In this document: in pieces, positions 10,119 to 21,900 of the stretch
Layout: the number at the start of each line of letters is the position of its first letter
How positions within the stretch are numbered: the first letter of the stretch is position 1
Assembly: GCA_022813625.1 (NCBI GenBank)
Contig: JAKLMB010000031.1
Span: 62,001-126,000, forward strand
DNA length: 64,000 bases
Direction of reading: 5' to 3'
Source of the DNA: Aaosphaeria pasadenensis
Lineage: Eukaryota; Ascomycota; Dothideomycetes; Pleosporales
The notes under the pieces: model-generated
Told to the model about the DNA's origin: nothing
Databases searched by the model: none
The model's input: only the letters and a program-made list of their open reading frames with translations
Translations under genes and position numbers: made by a program

Positions 10119-13100
10119 TTCTATCGGTCGGCGGTTGCTTGATTATAATTATACTCGACGGTGGCCGGCGCGTATGTCCGTAGACTGCTGCGATGGACGA
10201 TCAGAGACCGGGTGTACGAATGCGCAGACGTGGATATGGTGGACGTGGATGTGGATGTGTGTGTTTGTCGTACCGTAGGCAGTGGAGGTAATGTAATGCA
10301 ATGCAATGTAATGCAATGCAGGGGATTGTGAGGAGCGGATGGGTACGAGTAGGTGCAACGCGACGACAAGGAAGAAGGATACGAGTAGGAAGGTCGCGGA
10401 ATGAGAGGGCAGGGTTGGGTTGGGATGACGAATATAGGGTTGGGAGCGTACCTTGGATGTAGATAGGGAAGGCTAGGTGCTGTGATGAATGGCGCGATAT
10501 GATGTTATGTGACTGTGAGTGCGGCTCTGTTCTTGAAGAGGAGAAGAAGGTTCTTAAGAGACTTGCAGGTGCGTGTAAAGAAGAGAAAGGCGATGAGGCG
10601 GTTGAAAAAGGTGTGAGAGCACGGAGTCGAGTAGTGGTGGTGAATGGGTGATGGAGAGAAGTGGAGTGGGTTGTTGGCAGTGGACAGATTAAAGGTGGTT
10701 CGAATTGCATGTGACAGTGAATCGTCAATATGATAATAACGAGATAATAACCTTAAAGCAACCTTAAATGTACCTACGAGTAGTTACGAGAAAGGTCAGG
10801 TAAGCTAGACGTACTCAATAATCCATCGATAACGTATAACCTTGCTCTGGCTTCTGATCATTTGAATCATGGTTCCGAGTAATAAGTCACTCTCATGTAT
10901 CTCATGTTTACAGTGTACATTTGTCGCATTACCTTACTGTATCGACACATGCAAATGTACAGACAGTTAGGTACTTGAACGGTACTTTGGGCAGGACCAC
11001 CACTGGGACGCCCTTTTGCGTTTTGGGCTGCCGCTTCAAGGTCTTGGACCGAAGGACAGCCCACTTATTAACATGTATCTTGAAGGACAGGGGCGAGAGT
11101 TTTTAATGGGTTTATTAGTCTTGTCAACCGGACTGGTAGTTATTGAGTTGACTTGACTTGTGAATCAAATCATGTCATCTCACGGGTTATTTTTTGTTGA
11201 ATCCCCGCCAACTTTTTGTTGTGGGAGGATCCAAGATTGGCATGTGAAAGAGGAAGCTTGGACCATCATTGGATGTCTAACGACAGCGATAAGGGCATCC
11301 ATCATTCCATGCATACACTTCACAGTTCACAGTTCACAGTTCACAGTTCACAGCTCACAGTCCGGTATAACTACAGAAAAGTACATAGTGCTAAGAATAA
11401 AACAACATGGCCATCGTCTTTTGTCCTGCACAAGAGAGTTTCCTGACCCACGGCAGCTTCGAACTAACCTACTCTATTCAATTCAACTCAATTCCACCCA
11501 TACACCCTCAATCCGGCATCAAGAACTCGTTATCATTGATGGGTAAATAAGCCGCAGCACATTGTCTCTTTATTCTGTGACCTGTCCTGTCCCTCTACTC
11601 AACCCCCATGGCCTCTATCTCCTCTAATCTCCCCTAGAATGAGGGGTAAATCCATATGGCGATAGCACCAGAATCCAATTGGAGGAGAGCATCAAGGCAG
11701 CATCGCTTATCAGTCAAGGGATCGCAAGGTCCTTGTTGTTGTTGAGAGATGAGGGAATTCCGGAGAGGAATGTTGCGACGCCTACTGGTCGTCTTCATCC
11801 TCGTCCTCGTCGTCGTCGTCTCGCCTCGCAGCCCTCGCCTCGCCATCGCTCACGAATTATGACTCCACGGAGTGCAAGGCGGGTATCAGATGCATGTGAA
11901 AGAATAGCAGCACAGCGCAGCGCATCCCGTTCGTTCCCCAGTCTATCCCGTCTTTGTACTAACTCGAGGGTTCGAGGTTCAAATAGGAATCATCAAATCA
12001 AGCGGACGGGCGGGTGGATCAGCGTCATAGCCGAATGCAGTTCCGTCTGGCTAATTTCAGCTTCTTCAAAGGGTCTCGGCTCCGCCTAGCACGATGAGAT
12101 TCTGTACTGCGACTGCTGAATACGGCTGGTCTGAATCGTGAATACATACCGTACTCCGTAGAAGCGTCAAACCGTAACAAATCCTTGCGGCTCATCTCAA
12201 TTGGCATCGTCGTTCTCAATTTTTTCTGTCTCGTCACCTGCGACCGAGCTTCGAGGCTCTTGTTAAGCGACTGTCGGAAGCCTCGGTGCGGCGACTCGGA
12301 GTCCTTCTCTCCTTGGTATGCCGTTGAATCGCCACGCCATGGAGGTGCAAACGCACGCAAGCTTGCATGCGTCTCAACGCTCCTTCACGTGTAAATCATG
12401 ACAATCGCAACACCGTGCAGGGGATGCGAATGCGATGCGAGGCGATGCGGCGTGATGCGAATAATGCCCTCTGTGGCTGATGCGGCTGATGCAGCTAGAC
12501 AGCCCAACATGGCCTAGCGTTGCTCAACGTTATTCTGCCTCTCTCTGCAAGCCTCTCATCACAGGCGAGGATCCGACGTTGTCGTGCTTGTGTAACTGTT
12601 TACCTGTCGGTTACATCTATGCGCATTGAGATATTACCATTGATCATCGGATTTGCGCTGATGGATCGAAGCACGGCATATTGATATCACAATACAATTG
12701 CAAATGTCTCTGACCTTGCATCTGACGCCGAAAACATTGGCTTCAGTGTACACTCTTGTGATAATATTGCTGAAACATCAACATCAAAAACAACAATAAT
12801 CAATTCAAGCAAAACGTTACATCCAAACAAAAATCAACCCATGTAAACAGATACTTCTGAACTTGCAAATTATCCGAAAATTGAAATCAAGACTCCATCA
12901 TGTATAGTCATGATGTTACCCCAATTCCCAATAATTACTTCATCATCAGGGGATATCCAACTCCGATTTAGGTTAGCCACCTTCCCTTTAAGCTAAGCGA
13001 GCCAGCAATGACCTCATATGCTTATATAACCCCACGCGTCACGCCTAGAGTAAACAAACGTTTCAACACTCCAGTAATTACGGTATCGTCAGAAGCACAT

Positions 13101-13176
13101 GCAGATTGACGACGTTTCGTATTCGCAGCTTATAGACCAATTCCTAGGAATCGCTCTGCTTGCGTGATATCATATT
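10119..13176. other. Gene-poor region, 3.1 kb
   Basis: This includes the promoter of the CAP20-like gene and then sequence with no supported gene. It holds direct repeats of AATGTAATGCAATGC type at about 10289-10320, the heptanucleotide repeat at 11319-11360, and GATGCG-type direct repeats at 12422-12490. From about 12600 onward the sequence becomes visibly AT-rich towards the cyclase relic. Confidence 0.5.
11319..11360. repeat. Heptanucleotide tandem repeat, six units
   Basis: Five copies of TTCACAG are followed by one CTCACAG, 42 bases in total. No gene overlaps it. Confidence 0.9.
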
Positions 13177-13760
13177 CTATAACTTGTGATCTCCGATGAA
13201 TGGTCCCATGATCTGGCTGATAATTCTATAATGGATTGTGGGAATGCAGTTGGCGAACAGGTCTTGTGATATTTTTCGCAGGCGCCCATGATCATATTGT
13301 TTGAGCGCTGAGACAACTACCTCAAGAAGCAGCATCAATGAGTACCTACCTATTTGGACGAAATATCCCATTTATGAACGGTATCTCGGTCTCCGATTTC
13401 GAATATGTCTAAGAGAAATGTGAGGGCCTTTTCGATCTGCGCGGAGTAGCAACCTTCAGTTTCAGGTTCAGTCTCCAGTAGCGCCAGTAGAACGTTGCAA
13501 TTGGCGCTGAAACTTGGATCTCTCTCCAACCCATACATCTTGAAGCAGTGAGCTGCTTCGAATCGACCGACCAATGGTGCTACGTCTACTGCCGCTTCAT
13601 AATTTAGACGACGAAGTCTCATTAGCATCAATAAATTGCGGGCTGTACAATTTGCATCAGCAAGGATGCTAGGCGTAAATCCAGCAAGGCCATCTTGTTG
13701 ATTTATGGGGTTTATAAAGATTTCCGTGATTGGATTTATATTCGTGTTGACACAACGCAG
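13177..13760 (-). pseudogene. Degenerate fragment of a diterpene cyclase (CPS/KS-type, class II domain)
   Basis: From about 13760 downward the minus strand encodes GLAGFTPSILADANCTAR, then LVGRFEAAHCFKMYGLER, DPSFSANCNVLLALLE, QIEKALTFLLDIFEIGDR and HKWDISS. After a frame break at about 13350-13371 it continues YSLMLLLEVVVSALKQY. The blocks match the class II domain of fungal copalyl diphosphate/ent-kaurene-type synthases (ERDPSFSANCNVLLAL, DKWN-SPYYPSML). The place where functional enzymes have DxDD followed by TA reads D-A-N-C-T-A, so the catalytic acid motif is gone. The N-terminal part and the whole class I domain are missing, and a TAG follows WDISSK. I infer a relic of a larger gene. 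The upstream edge may be an old intron acceptor (ATAG). It sits 197 bases from the end of the P450 gene on the same strand. Confidence 0.75.
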
Positions 13761-13956
13761 CTATGAAACATTTCGCTGGGCAATATTTCCTTAAGGAAAG
13801 AAAGCTAGGTATAACAACTGAACTGAGAGGACGTTTTTGTGGAAAGCACATGTAACATTATCAACAACTGTATGCTGTATGAGAAGTTGACTGGCTCTAT
13901 CCGTGCATGGATTCCGATGCATCCCATCATGACTCCGTGCTGTCTAACGTATCTAA

Positions 13957-15648
13957 TCAAGCAATTCTGTCCGCCAAGATGACATCTAAACGATGCTTTA
14001 TGATGATACCAAAACAGTCCTGTTCATGCCAAATTATTTTTGAGTGTGGCGTTTCGGCCTTCTTGAGGTCATATGCCCAGAGCATCTGAGCGAGGATCAA
14101 CCGCATGGCTGCCCATCCAAGTGGCTCACCGATACAGTTGTAAGGCCCCCATCCAAATCCCCGGACAGCCTTTCTATGATCATGGTAGAATGGTGACTTG
14201 GGATCGGTCTCAGCTTCTGGAAGCCATCGCTCGGGATGCCAGGATTCTGGCTCGTAGAAGTATTTTGGAGAGAAGGACACCGCCACGGGTAAAACAGTCA
14301 CGATGGTCTATTCGTTGTAAGAGAATGTACACGACCAAGATGATGGGAACACTTACATTACCGGGTACGTAATTGCCGGCGACTATACCACCCTCTGGAG
14401 GTGAGACACGCATATATCCAATGGGACTGAGCTCTGTTAGATGATGGAATGCGAAACAATTATGTTCAACTGACATTGAGCTACACATTCTTAGGGCCTC
14501 CTTAAGTACTGCGTTGAGATATGGAAGCGGCTTCAAAGCTTGTAATGTCATCTCGGCTGATGATGTGAATTGTCGAACCTCAGCTTCCAGTTTTGACAGA
14601 GAATCTAGATTCACTAGTAGATGATTGATGACTCCCGTGAGGGTCGTGGCTGTAGTCTCGCTCGCGGCGTTGATGAATTGCATTGAATTCAACAAGACCT
14701 CTTCATGAGTCAGGCCTTCGCTTCGTTCATTGCTCTTGAGTAATTGTGATACAATGTCCTGTCGATCGGTATCGTTGGATCGAAGGGCACGCTCCAATTT
14801 CTCAGTAGAGCGCTGCCGATAATCCATATGTTGCTTGATGATTTCTTTGGGGATTAGAAATCCCCCCAAGGGCTTGAGTAACGAGTTGACGATCGGGAAA
14901 TGTCGTATGTTGATGGATAGATAATTGAGCTTGATAGATGCAGCCATTTGATCCATCCAGGGCTCGAATTCACATTTATCGAGGCAATTGAATGACTCCC
15001 CAAAGCAAAGATCGCCGATAATGTCGAATAGAGTAAAATTGAACCAGTCAACGATATTGACAGTTCGCGAAGGTCGGCTACGGAGTTTGTTGATGCAAGT
15101 ATCAACATGTTTCCGGATGATAGGCTCCTGTTGTAAGACAGCTCTCTCACTGAATGCAGGATCCATGAATTTACGAATTCTTCCGTGCTCTTTGAAATCG
15201 ATTGTTGTGAAAACAGATGAAGGCCCCGGCTCGAGGTTACCATGCCAGATCTCACCTTTCTTAAAAGCCTTGGGATTAGCACCGTCCGTGTTGGAATAGA
15301 TGTCGTCCCAAGCGGCTGCCTCAGAAAAGGAGAGCTCGTTAGGCGCAATTCGCACGACGCCGCCGTACTGGGCATGGAGTTTTTTAATCTCGTACGGAAA
15401 GTGCTTGCCCCAAACTGCACGCATATGTGGGAGCCTTGAAGCGCGCCAAAGAATAGGCCCAGGAAAATTTGCGAGTGGGTGGAAATAGAGATTATAAATC
15501 CAGTTGGTGATGGGGTACTGCGAGTAATTTAATACTCTATGCTCATGCATTGAACAAAGATGCGGAATCTTACTAGACAGAGAATGATTATGACATTCCC
15601 GACCTGAGTTCTGGTATCTTCTCCCAATAGCCAATTCAAGTACGCCAT
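13957..15648 (-). CDS. Cytochrome P450 monooxygenase, possibly degenerate
   Basis: Exons 15574-15648, 14357-15517 and 13957-14307 give about 528 residues if nothing else is removed. An N-terminal membrane anchor (GNVIIILCL) is followed by NLYFHPLANFPGP. The I-helix oxygen-binding motif AASETT is near residue 308, ExxR (EALR) near 364, ERWLP in the last exon, and the haem-binding loop FGWGPYNCIG near 462-471. The arrangement resembles CYP65-like fungal P450s of secondary metabolism. An odd 17-residue stretch follows EALRM. It looks exactly like a retained 51-base intron (14434-14484, GTAGCT...TAACAG), but removing it creates a TAG codon. The gene is therefore either intact with an insertion or a recent pseudogene. 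It lies next to a cyclase relic, so a lost terpenoid pathway is plausible. Confidence 0.82.
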
Positions 15649-15801
15649 CTTCGTGTGCTGAATGCTGATTGTTCGCAGAGTGGTTTTGGTTGTAAGGGAA
15701 GACAGAGTGTAGGGAGACAGATGAAGTCGACCTTGGATTGCGGCGCACGCGGCGTAGCTACGGCGGGGTTCCAATTCAATGTTCCACACAGCCAAGACGA
15801 G

Positions 15802-15808
15802 TTATATA
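15802..15808 (-). promoter_or_regulatory. TATA-like box upstream of the P450 gene
   Basis: A TATATAA heptamer on the minus strand lies about 155 bases upstream of the P450 ATG. Position and sequence fit a TATA element, but no transcript data are available. Confidence 0.35.
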
Positions 15809-16659
15809 CGGATATTAATCTGACAAAATATGCATACACCTGCTGCATGCTGTTATTGAATGGTAGTGTGAAGGACGATCTCTCGCGCTTGGGCGAGGAG
15901 GGATACTGCTGCAGCCTCCCACACTTCAAATCGTCACGTCACTCAATCTTAATATTCCCATTCATCTTAAGTTAAACAATAGCCTTGCTGCTTGCCACAG
16001 ACCAGAAAATAGCATTATCAGTATCAATTGCCTCCTACCAATGATACACTGGCTTTGATGATCTATCTCCTTTGAAGCTGCAAATGTGGGCTCGAACAGC
16101 TCTGCACCAAGAAAGTACGATGCCCTATGGATGCTTAAGTGCGTTCATAGCTCTAACCACAATTGCCTGCGCGCTAGTCAACCGATTTTGGTCTTCCACC
16201 AAAGGAAAGGACGTGGAATATTGCATAGCTAAAGAGTCTGACCACTGAAAAAACCGTCAAAGTCTTCATACCGGAGGCTGAGTAACAAGATACGATGTTG
16301 CCGCACCCCATGATATTACAAGGACAACTATTGGGCATTTGATGGGTTCCACATCGCCCGGAGAGATGAAACAGTCATATAGAGTGCACAGCACATGTTA
16401 CCTCGTATAACTAGCCATCCGAGGCTACCACTGTAGGGCAAAGACCTTAGAGGCACTCATTTCCTTGGTCATAACAGATCGGATTCAATCCGTTACAATC
16501 ACCGCCTCTTTACATCGTCATAGTGAGATCAGTCTACAACGAAAATTCAATAAGATACTAATCAGGACATATATCATTGTTATGGAACAAGATCGAATGC
16601 ATAAGAAAGAAAAATATCATACAATGTCTCCTTAATCAATACATCATACAACTCCCCTA
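15809..16659. other. Intergenic upstream of the P450 gene
   Basis: No gene seen. The P450 (minus) has its upstream region here, and the Gly-rich small gene (minus) ends at 16660. Confidence 0.45.
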
Positions 16660-16902
16660 TCAGCACCGTCTCCCCCTACCGAAACCACCACCACCACCAT
16701 ACCCGCGTCTACCACCCATCCTGCCACCACCGCCCATCATCCCGCCTCCGTATCCGCCTGACATTGGCGGCCTGCCACCCCCGTGGTGGTGATGCACTAC
16801 AGTTGTGTTTCCTCGCCGTCCGCCTCCCATGCCTAGGCCGCCGCCCATGCCGCCGCCCATATGGCCATTTCGACGTGACATTCGTGACGGTCCACAGCCC
16901 AT
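16660..16902 (-). CDS. Small Gly/Arg-rich protein with MGC N-terminus
   Basis: The 80-residue frame starts MGCGPSRMSRRNGHMGG and then consists almost entirely of Gly, Met, Arg and His, with a VVHHHHGGGRPP segment and the ending GRGRRC. The MGC start fits a signal for N-myristoylation of Gly2 plus palmitoylation of Cys3, which would place the protein on a membrane; this is inference. The frame stays open upstream to an ATG at 17007 (115 residues), but I prefer the internal start because of the MGC motif. Low-complexity coding of this kind can arise by chance, so expression needs evidence. I do not recognise a named family. Confidence 0.5.
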   Translation of the reverse strand: MGCGPSRMSRRNGHMGGGMGGGLGMGGGRRGNTTVVHHHHGGGRPPMSGGYGGGMMGGGGRMGGRRGYGGGGGFGRGRRC

Positions 16903-18087
16903 GTTGATAGCTCTGGAGCAGGGTGTCGTGTTGGTGGTGTGGTTTTGTTGGGACTTGAAGCTCGTTGTAGAAGAAGAGTTATGTGTTTTGTAATGCGGAA
17001 CGAGCAATCGGTTGGTTTGATGTGTCGTGTTCTTGAGGTTGTTTGACTTATGTGTGAAAGATGTGAAATGCGTTGTAGGTTTCCTGATCTTTTGATCACT
17101 TTGTGTGGTGAAGATGGTAGTAGGTTGAGTGTGTATGGTCTAAAGAGGTAGTTGGGAGCTCCTATATATATATATATACACTAACTCCCCACGATAACCG
17201 GACATCCCTCCATATATCGTCATAGTCTCCAGAAGCCCACCCAAGTCTCCCCAAGCATCTCGTTCTTCTTCAAACTTCGAAACAATCCACCCACAATTCG
17301 AACCTTGCATCCGGTTTGCCAGGCCAAGAACCCAGGAGTGTATGTACAACCATAATTTCTGGGTTACACCTACCTACTTCACTCATGCCCTCGTAGGAAA
17401 TATGGAGTCTGATGGACAAGAAGAGAGACCATGACATGGGCCGAGTACACCTAGCTCGAACCACTTGTCTTGAGTTTGCAGGGCTGACATCGTTTTCTGC
17501 GAACCGGTAGACCGGCTTGGCGGTACATTCTGTCGATCGGGGGGTCTAGAGCTCTAGATTTGAGGGGTTCGCTCATACTTCGACATCTCAGGGACCTGGA
17601 ACGTAAACGTAGTAGAGTTTAGTGGATGTGGTAGTGGTGGTTGGCGATGACGGATAGGGTGGAGTCGAGAGGCTGAATGGCGTGGCGTATGTGGCGTAAT
17701 GACATGATAAGATGCCGACTTAGGCGTTCGGCAACGCGAAAACGTCATGCTATACATCCTAAATCTCCTTAATCCGGCTTGATGAGAAAAATGTATGCCA
17801 TTGATTAAAGATGCGCTGGGTATGATGTATGACTGTGTTACAATCATGCTCTACGTATTTGATTCTACCAGGAACTTTCGTCATATGCAATGGTTGTCTA
17901 TGATATGTACGCTCTCGTAGCCACCCGCAATGGCTTCTATCGCAAATTGACTGGGAGTTGATGTCCGCTACAAAGAGTCGATTCCGTCATTCTTGAGGAG
18001 TATAATGATAGCTCAAAGAGCGGGCGCATGCGTTGTATATACTGCATGCAAATAGATCCATGAACGGGGTAAAGTTGTTGCTCCTGA
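16903..18087. other. Intergenic, 1.2 kb
   Basis: It holds the promoter of the Gly-rich gene, a TA dinucleotide run at 17163-17176, and the 3' flank of the thioesterase gene. No further gene is supported. Confidence 0.5.
17163..17176. repeat. (TA)n microsatellite
   Basis: Seven or so TA repeats lie about 260 bases upstream of the Gly-rich gene's start. They could also serve as a TATA element. Confidence 0.7.
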
Positions 18088-18543
18088 TCATATCTTGACA
18101 AACTTGGTATGAGAGCCTGTCGCAACGACTGGTCCTGCCTTGTCATCTACAACCTTCCAGATCGTGCAGGTCGTGTAGGCCATCGTGCCCCCAACCCTAT
18201 CGGCTCTGCCTTCGATCTCAATCGTGTCACCTATTTTCGCACTGCTGATGTAGGATATATGGATGTCAGTGCTGACGCCGACCTTCGTCCTGTTATCCCA
18301 TGCTGCGATGGCATAGCCGCCCACCCAGTCTACGATCGTGGCCGACACAGAACCGTGAATGCCCCCGTGGCTGTTGACATGGTCCTTGGTCAGCAGAAGA
18401 CGGGCGCGGACGAGTCCTTTCGAGGCGTGGGTGAATTGAACGTCGCCGAGTAGGAACTGATAAACCGGACTTTGTGGTTTCCTCACAGCCCAGAATTGCT
18501 CTACATGAGCGAGAATATCGGTATTGGAAGGTTCCGAGGCCAT
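18088..18543 (-). CDS. Hotdog-fold acyl-CoA thioesterase (4HBT/PaaI, ACOT13-like)
   Basis: The single-exon frame gives 151 residues, the normal length for a one-domain hotdog thioesterase. The core has VNSHGGIHGSVSATIVDWVG near residues 56-75, where family members carry the HGG motif and a catalytic acid (here D) on the following helix. VGVSTDIHISYISSAKIGD and the end GSHTKFVKI fit the following beta strands. Such enzymes hydrolyse acyl-CoA thioesters; the acyl chain cannot be predicted. It starts 423 bases from the divergent sorting nexin gene. Confidence 0.85.
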   Translation of the reverse strand: MASEPSNTDILAHVEQFWAVRKPQSPVYQFLLGDVQFTHASKGLVRARLLLTKDHVNSHGGIHGSVSATIVDWVGGYAIAAWDNRTKVGVSTDIHISYISSAKIGDTIEIEGRADRVGGTMAYTTCTIWKVVDDKAGPVVATGSHTKFVKI

Positions 18544-18966
18544 GGTAGGGAGTAGTTATGGACACCAGGCAACAGCAACGTGACTAATCTTCAGTCAATT
18601 GAAACGAAGGTTCGAAATGAAGATGCGGAAACAGACACGATGGCAATTTCGGTTGTTAACTGTATGTAATTAAGATTATTTAAAGGTACGAGAAGCGGAA
18701 TATAGGAGATTTTTAAGATGCAGATCTTCCCCAGGTTCTTGGCATTGCTATTCAAACCATTCGGACTTATTGTTTCTCCGTCCCCTCCCTATTCCGATGA
18801 ATGTGTGAGACTCCCTCGGGGGTAAAGCTGTGAAACAATAGTTCCCCCCTTTCAGAAACAGACACGACTTGATTTTGCGCGGATTCGTCATAACCAGTCA
18901 TATTGTCCTCGAGGACAACAGTCTGGTTGAATTCAACCTCAATGCTTGCCGCGACAAAGCGACACA
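18544..18966. promoter_or_regulatory. Divergent promoter with two perfect palindromes
   Basis: This is the space between the thioesterase and sorting-nexin start codons. A 16-base palindrome (TTGTCCTCGAGGACAA, 18903-18918) and a 14-base palindrome (GGTTGAATTCAACC, 18925-18938) lie within 65 bases of the plus-strand ATG. They could be dimer-binding sites or short hairpins in the leader. Confidence 0.45.
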
Positions 18967-21900
18967 ATGAGCGACCTCACTCATAACAAGACATCCCCGA
19001 ACCCCCGCGACAATGCCACCGACGACAAATCGCCGACAAATCTACCAGCGACAGCGACAGCGGCGGAAATCCCAGAGACTGAGAAAGGAAAAGACCTAAA
19101 TCCTAGTACCCCTCTAGTGGACAATGTGTTGCAGTTCTTATCCACCTCGAGTAACGAGACATTGGGTGCGTGTCTAGCTGGACTCGGCGCAGCGACATAT
19201 CTTGTATTAGGAAGAGTGGGATTGATACTCATTGGTGTGGTGGGCGGTGTCGTGCTTCATGCCTCATGGGAGGGTCACGCACAACGTGGCGATGACGGGA
19301 CCACACTAGGAAAGGAGAAACGCAGGCGGGAGTTGAGTACGGACATTGTTAAAAGGGTGCTGAATTGGCGAGAAACCGTAACTAAAAACAAGAGCACTTC
19401 TTCCGAAGACAATTCCGATCTGGATGTCTTGTTACAGTCTGGCCAACAGTTGGACTATTCCGATTTCAGGCCAGAGACCGCAGCAGCACTCACGGAATTG
19501 ACAGACGCGGTCATTCGAGACTATGTTCGGTGAGCGCGAAAGGGATGCCAGCGTGAGGGGTTTTACTGACACAACATAGATGGTGGTACTCTCCTATCCT
19601 ACCGACTGACGATACGTTTCCAGCCGCCTCTCGCCAAACTTTAACGGCGTTCATCATCTCGATATCTGGTCACCTTTCCCGCAAGAGACCTGCCGACAGT
19701 TTCGTAGATTTTGTTACGCGCTCGTCATCGTTCATGATCATCTTCTTTCAAGAGCTGTCAGCTGCCTTGGCTAATTCATCGACCGCTTCCATGTCAGACG
19801 CTGTAGACACTTATATTCAAATGAAGCCGGACAGTAATTTGGGCAACATACTAGATGCGAAGCACCAATCAAAACAATTTGACATTGCGGCGGAGGACAT
19901 TTTACAAAGCTATTTGGAGTCTAAGACATATAATTGCCGGCCAGCGCAGTTATTCTTAAGACAAATGCTCTCCAAGGTTGTGTTAGAGATGATAGTGACT
20001 AGCTGTTCCAAGCCTGAGTGGATCAATGCATGGATCGTGTACCTCCTTGAGGATGGAGAACCCGAACTTTTGAATGCTATCGATGCAGGTGTGGAGGGCT
20101 CAACTGGACAATTGAAGAACGTGAAAACTGCCGTGGAGAAGGGAGAGCAGGCTACGAAGACACCAGCTTCTCCCGAGCAGATCAAGCACAAAAGAGCAGT
20201 GAGCAAAGCGCAGGAAGCCATGGACGATGCGATGAAGGAGGCGCAACGATTGAGTCAACTTATTGCGGAAGAAGATGCGAAAAAGCTTCGCGAGCAGCAG
20301 CAGCATGCATCAAGTTCAAGCTTGACCGACGACCAGTCCGAGAGCACTACACAGGGCATCGTAACGCCAACATCGTCGCAAAGCGAGACAGCAGATCATG
20401 ACACCACCGAAACCGTCATGGAAACCGCTCCGGTGCAGCATGTTCCCGAGGAGACTATTCCATCTCCAGTGAAAGAAGAAGTAAGGCGCCCGTTCACAAG
20501 TTTCGATCAAATCGTCCCACAGCAACCTCCAACCGCGCTTGCGTCGAATTCGGCACCTGTGGAGAGACCCCCACCATTGACGCTGCATAACGCAAGAATC
20601 TCTTTCTTTGACGACGCCATGCCAGGTGAGAAGAGTACTATCAAGAGCAAGCCAACAGCAGAGTACCTGATCCAGATCGAACCTGCTTCGAATTACCACT
20701 CTGGATGGATGACAGCTCGGAAGTTCACCGATCTGGAGACCTTGCATGAAGTGTTACGCCGCATAGCGGCCATAACCGGCGCAACGGGCTTCATAGAGGC
20801 TCACTCAGCTTTACCTACCTGGAAAGGTCATACCAAGGCGTCCCTTCGTGGTGAACTCGAACGCTACCTTAATGACGCTCTATCTTACAAGGCGCTGGCC
20901 GAGAGCGAAGGCATGAAGCGCTTCCTCGAGAAGGAGTCCCAGATGGGCAAATCACCCGGTTCAAAGGGATTCGGATGGCCGACACAGACATTCGAGACTA
21001 TGGGCAAAGGTATGGTTGACGCCCTGACAAAGGCGCCTAAGGAGGTTGCAGGTGGCGGAAAGGCGTTCTTCAGCGGTGTGACCGGCGTTCTCGGCAGCGT
21101 CGCGACGCCTTTGGGCGGTGCTAAGAAGAACCGCGACTCTATTTCGATCTCCAGCATCGAGCCCACTCCTCCCGGCCGTTCATCGACTGCGCCAACTCCT
21201 CCCATTCAGAATCGCCATGGCAGGGCCGAGAGCACAGTCTCCGAACTTCCCACACACCTCCGCACGGAAAGCACCCTGTCCACCCTTTCAAGACGCACAT
21301 CAACCGACTCAGTCCGGGACCCAAACTCCCCAATCGTCGACCAACAACCAGGCCGCGAACCGATGATGGAGCGCCGACCGAGCTACAACCCAGACGGCGA
21401 CGGCAAACGATCAAACCGCTCCTCCGTGTACGGCGCATCGCGCAGCAACAGCCGTGCCCCCTCCACCCGAGCAAGCATCGACCTTTCCCCAACAATGGGC
21501 GGCGACCAGATTCTCAATCTCCCGCCCATGCCCTCCGAAATCTCAGACTACTACAAACCCGCACCAATCCGAAGCTCCACGGAACCTCTCAATACTCAGG
21601 GATCCACAGCAGCGACAGCACCCAGCATCACCACCACACAAACCCCCTCCGATGCGGCACCGCCAGCCCTCCCCCGCCGCCCGACCCAATCCTCCAAATC
21701 CCACACCTCGATAAGCGAATCCGAAACCACCGTTCTAATCGAGCTCTTCTTCGCCGTCATCAACGAACTCTACACGCTCTCCTCCGCCTGGCAGATCCGG
21801 CTGACGCTCCTCAACGCCGCGAAGACGTTCCTCCTACGCCCGGGCAATCCCCAGCTCACCTCCATCCAGACGCTCCTTCAATCCACGGTGCTGGACGAAA

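Noticed and set aside
11319..11360. CRISPR-like array
   Set aside because: The units are seven bases with no spacers, so this is an ordinary tandem repeat, and the genome is fungal.
12185..12394. Possible small secreted Cys-containing protein with a hydrophobic N-terminus
   Set aside because: The frame starts at TTG and has no ATG before the hydrophobic part; no splice site supplies one.
13669..13851. Minus-strand 60-codon frame just upstream of the cyclase relic
   Set aside because: It is in a different frame from the cyclase match and carries no cyclase block.
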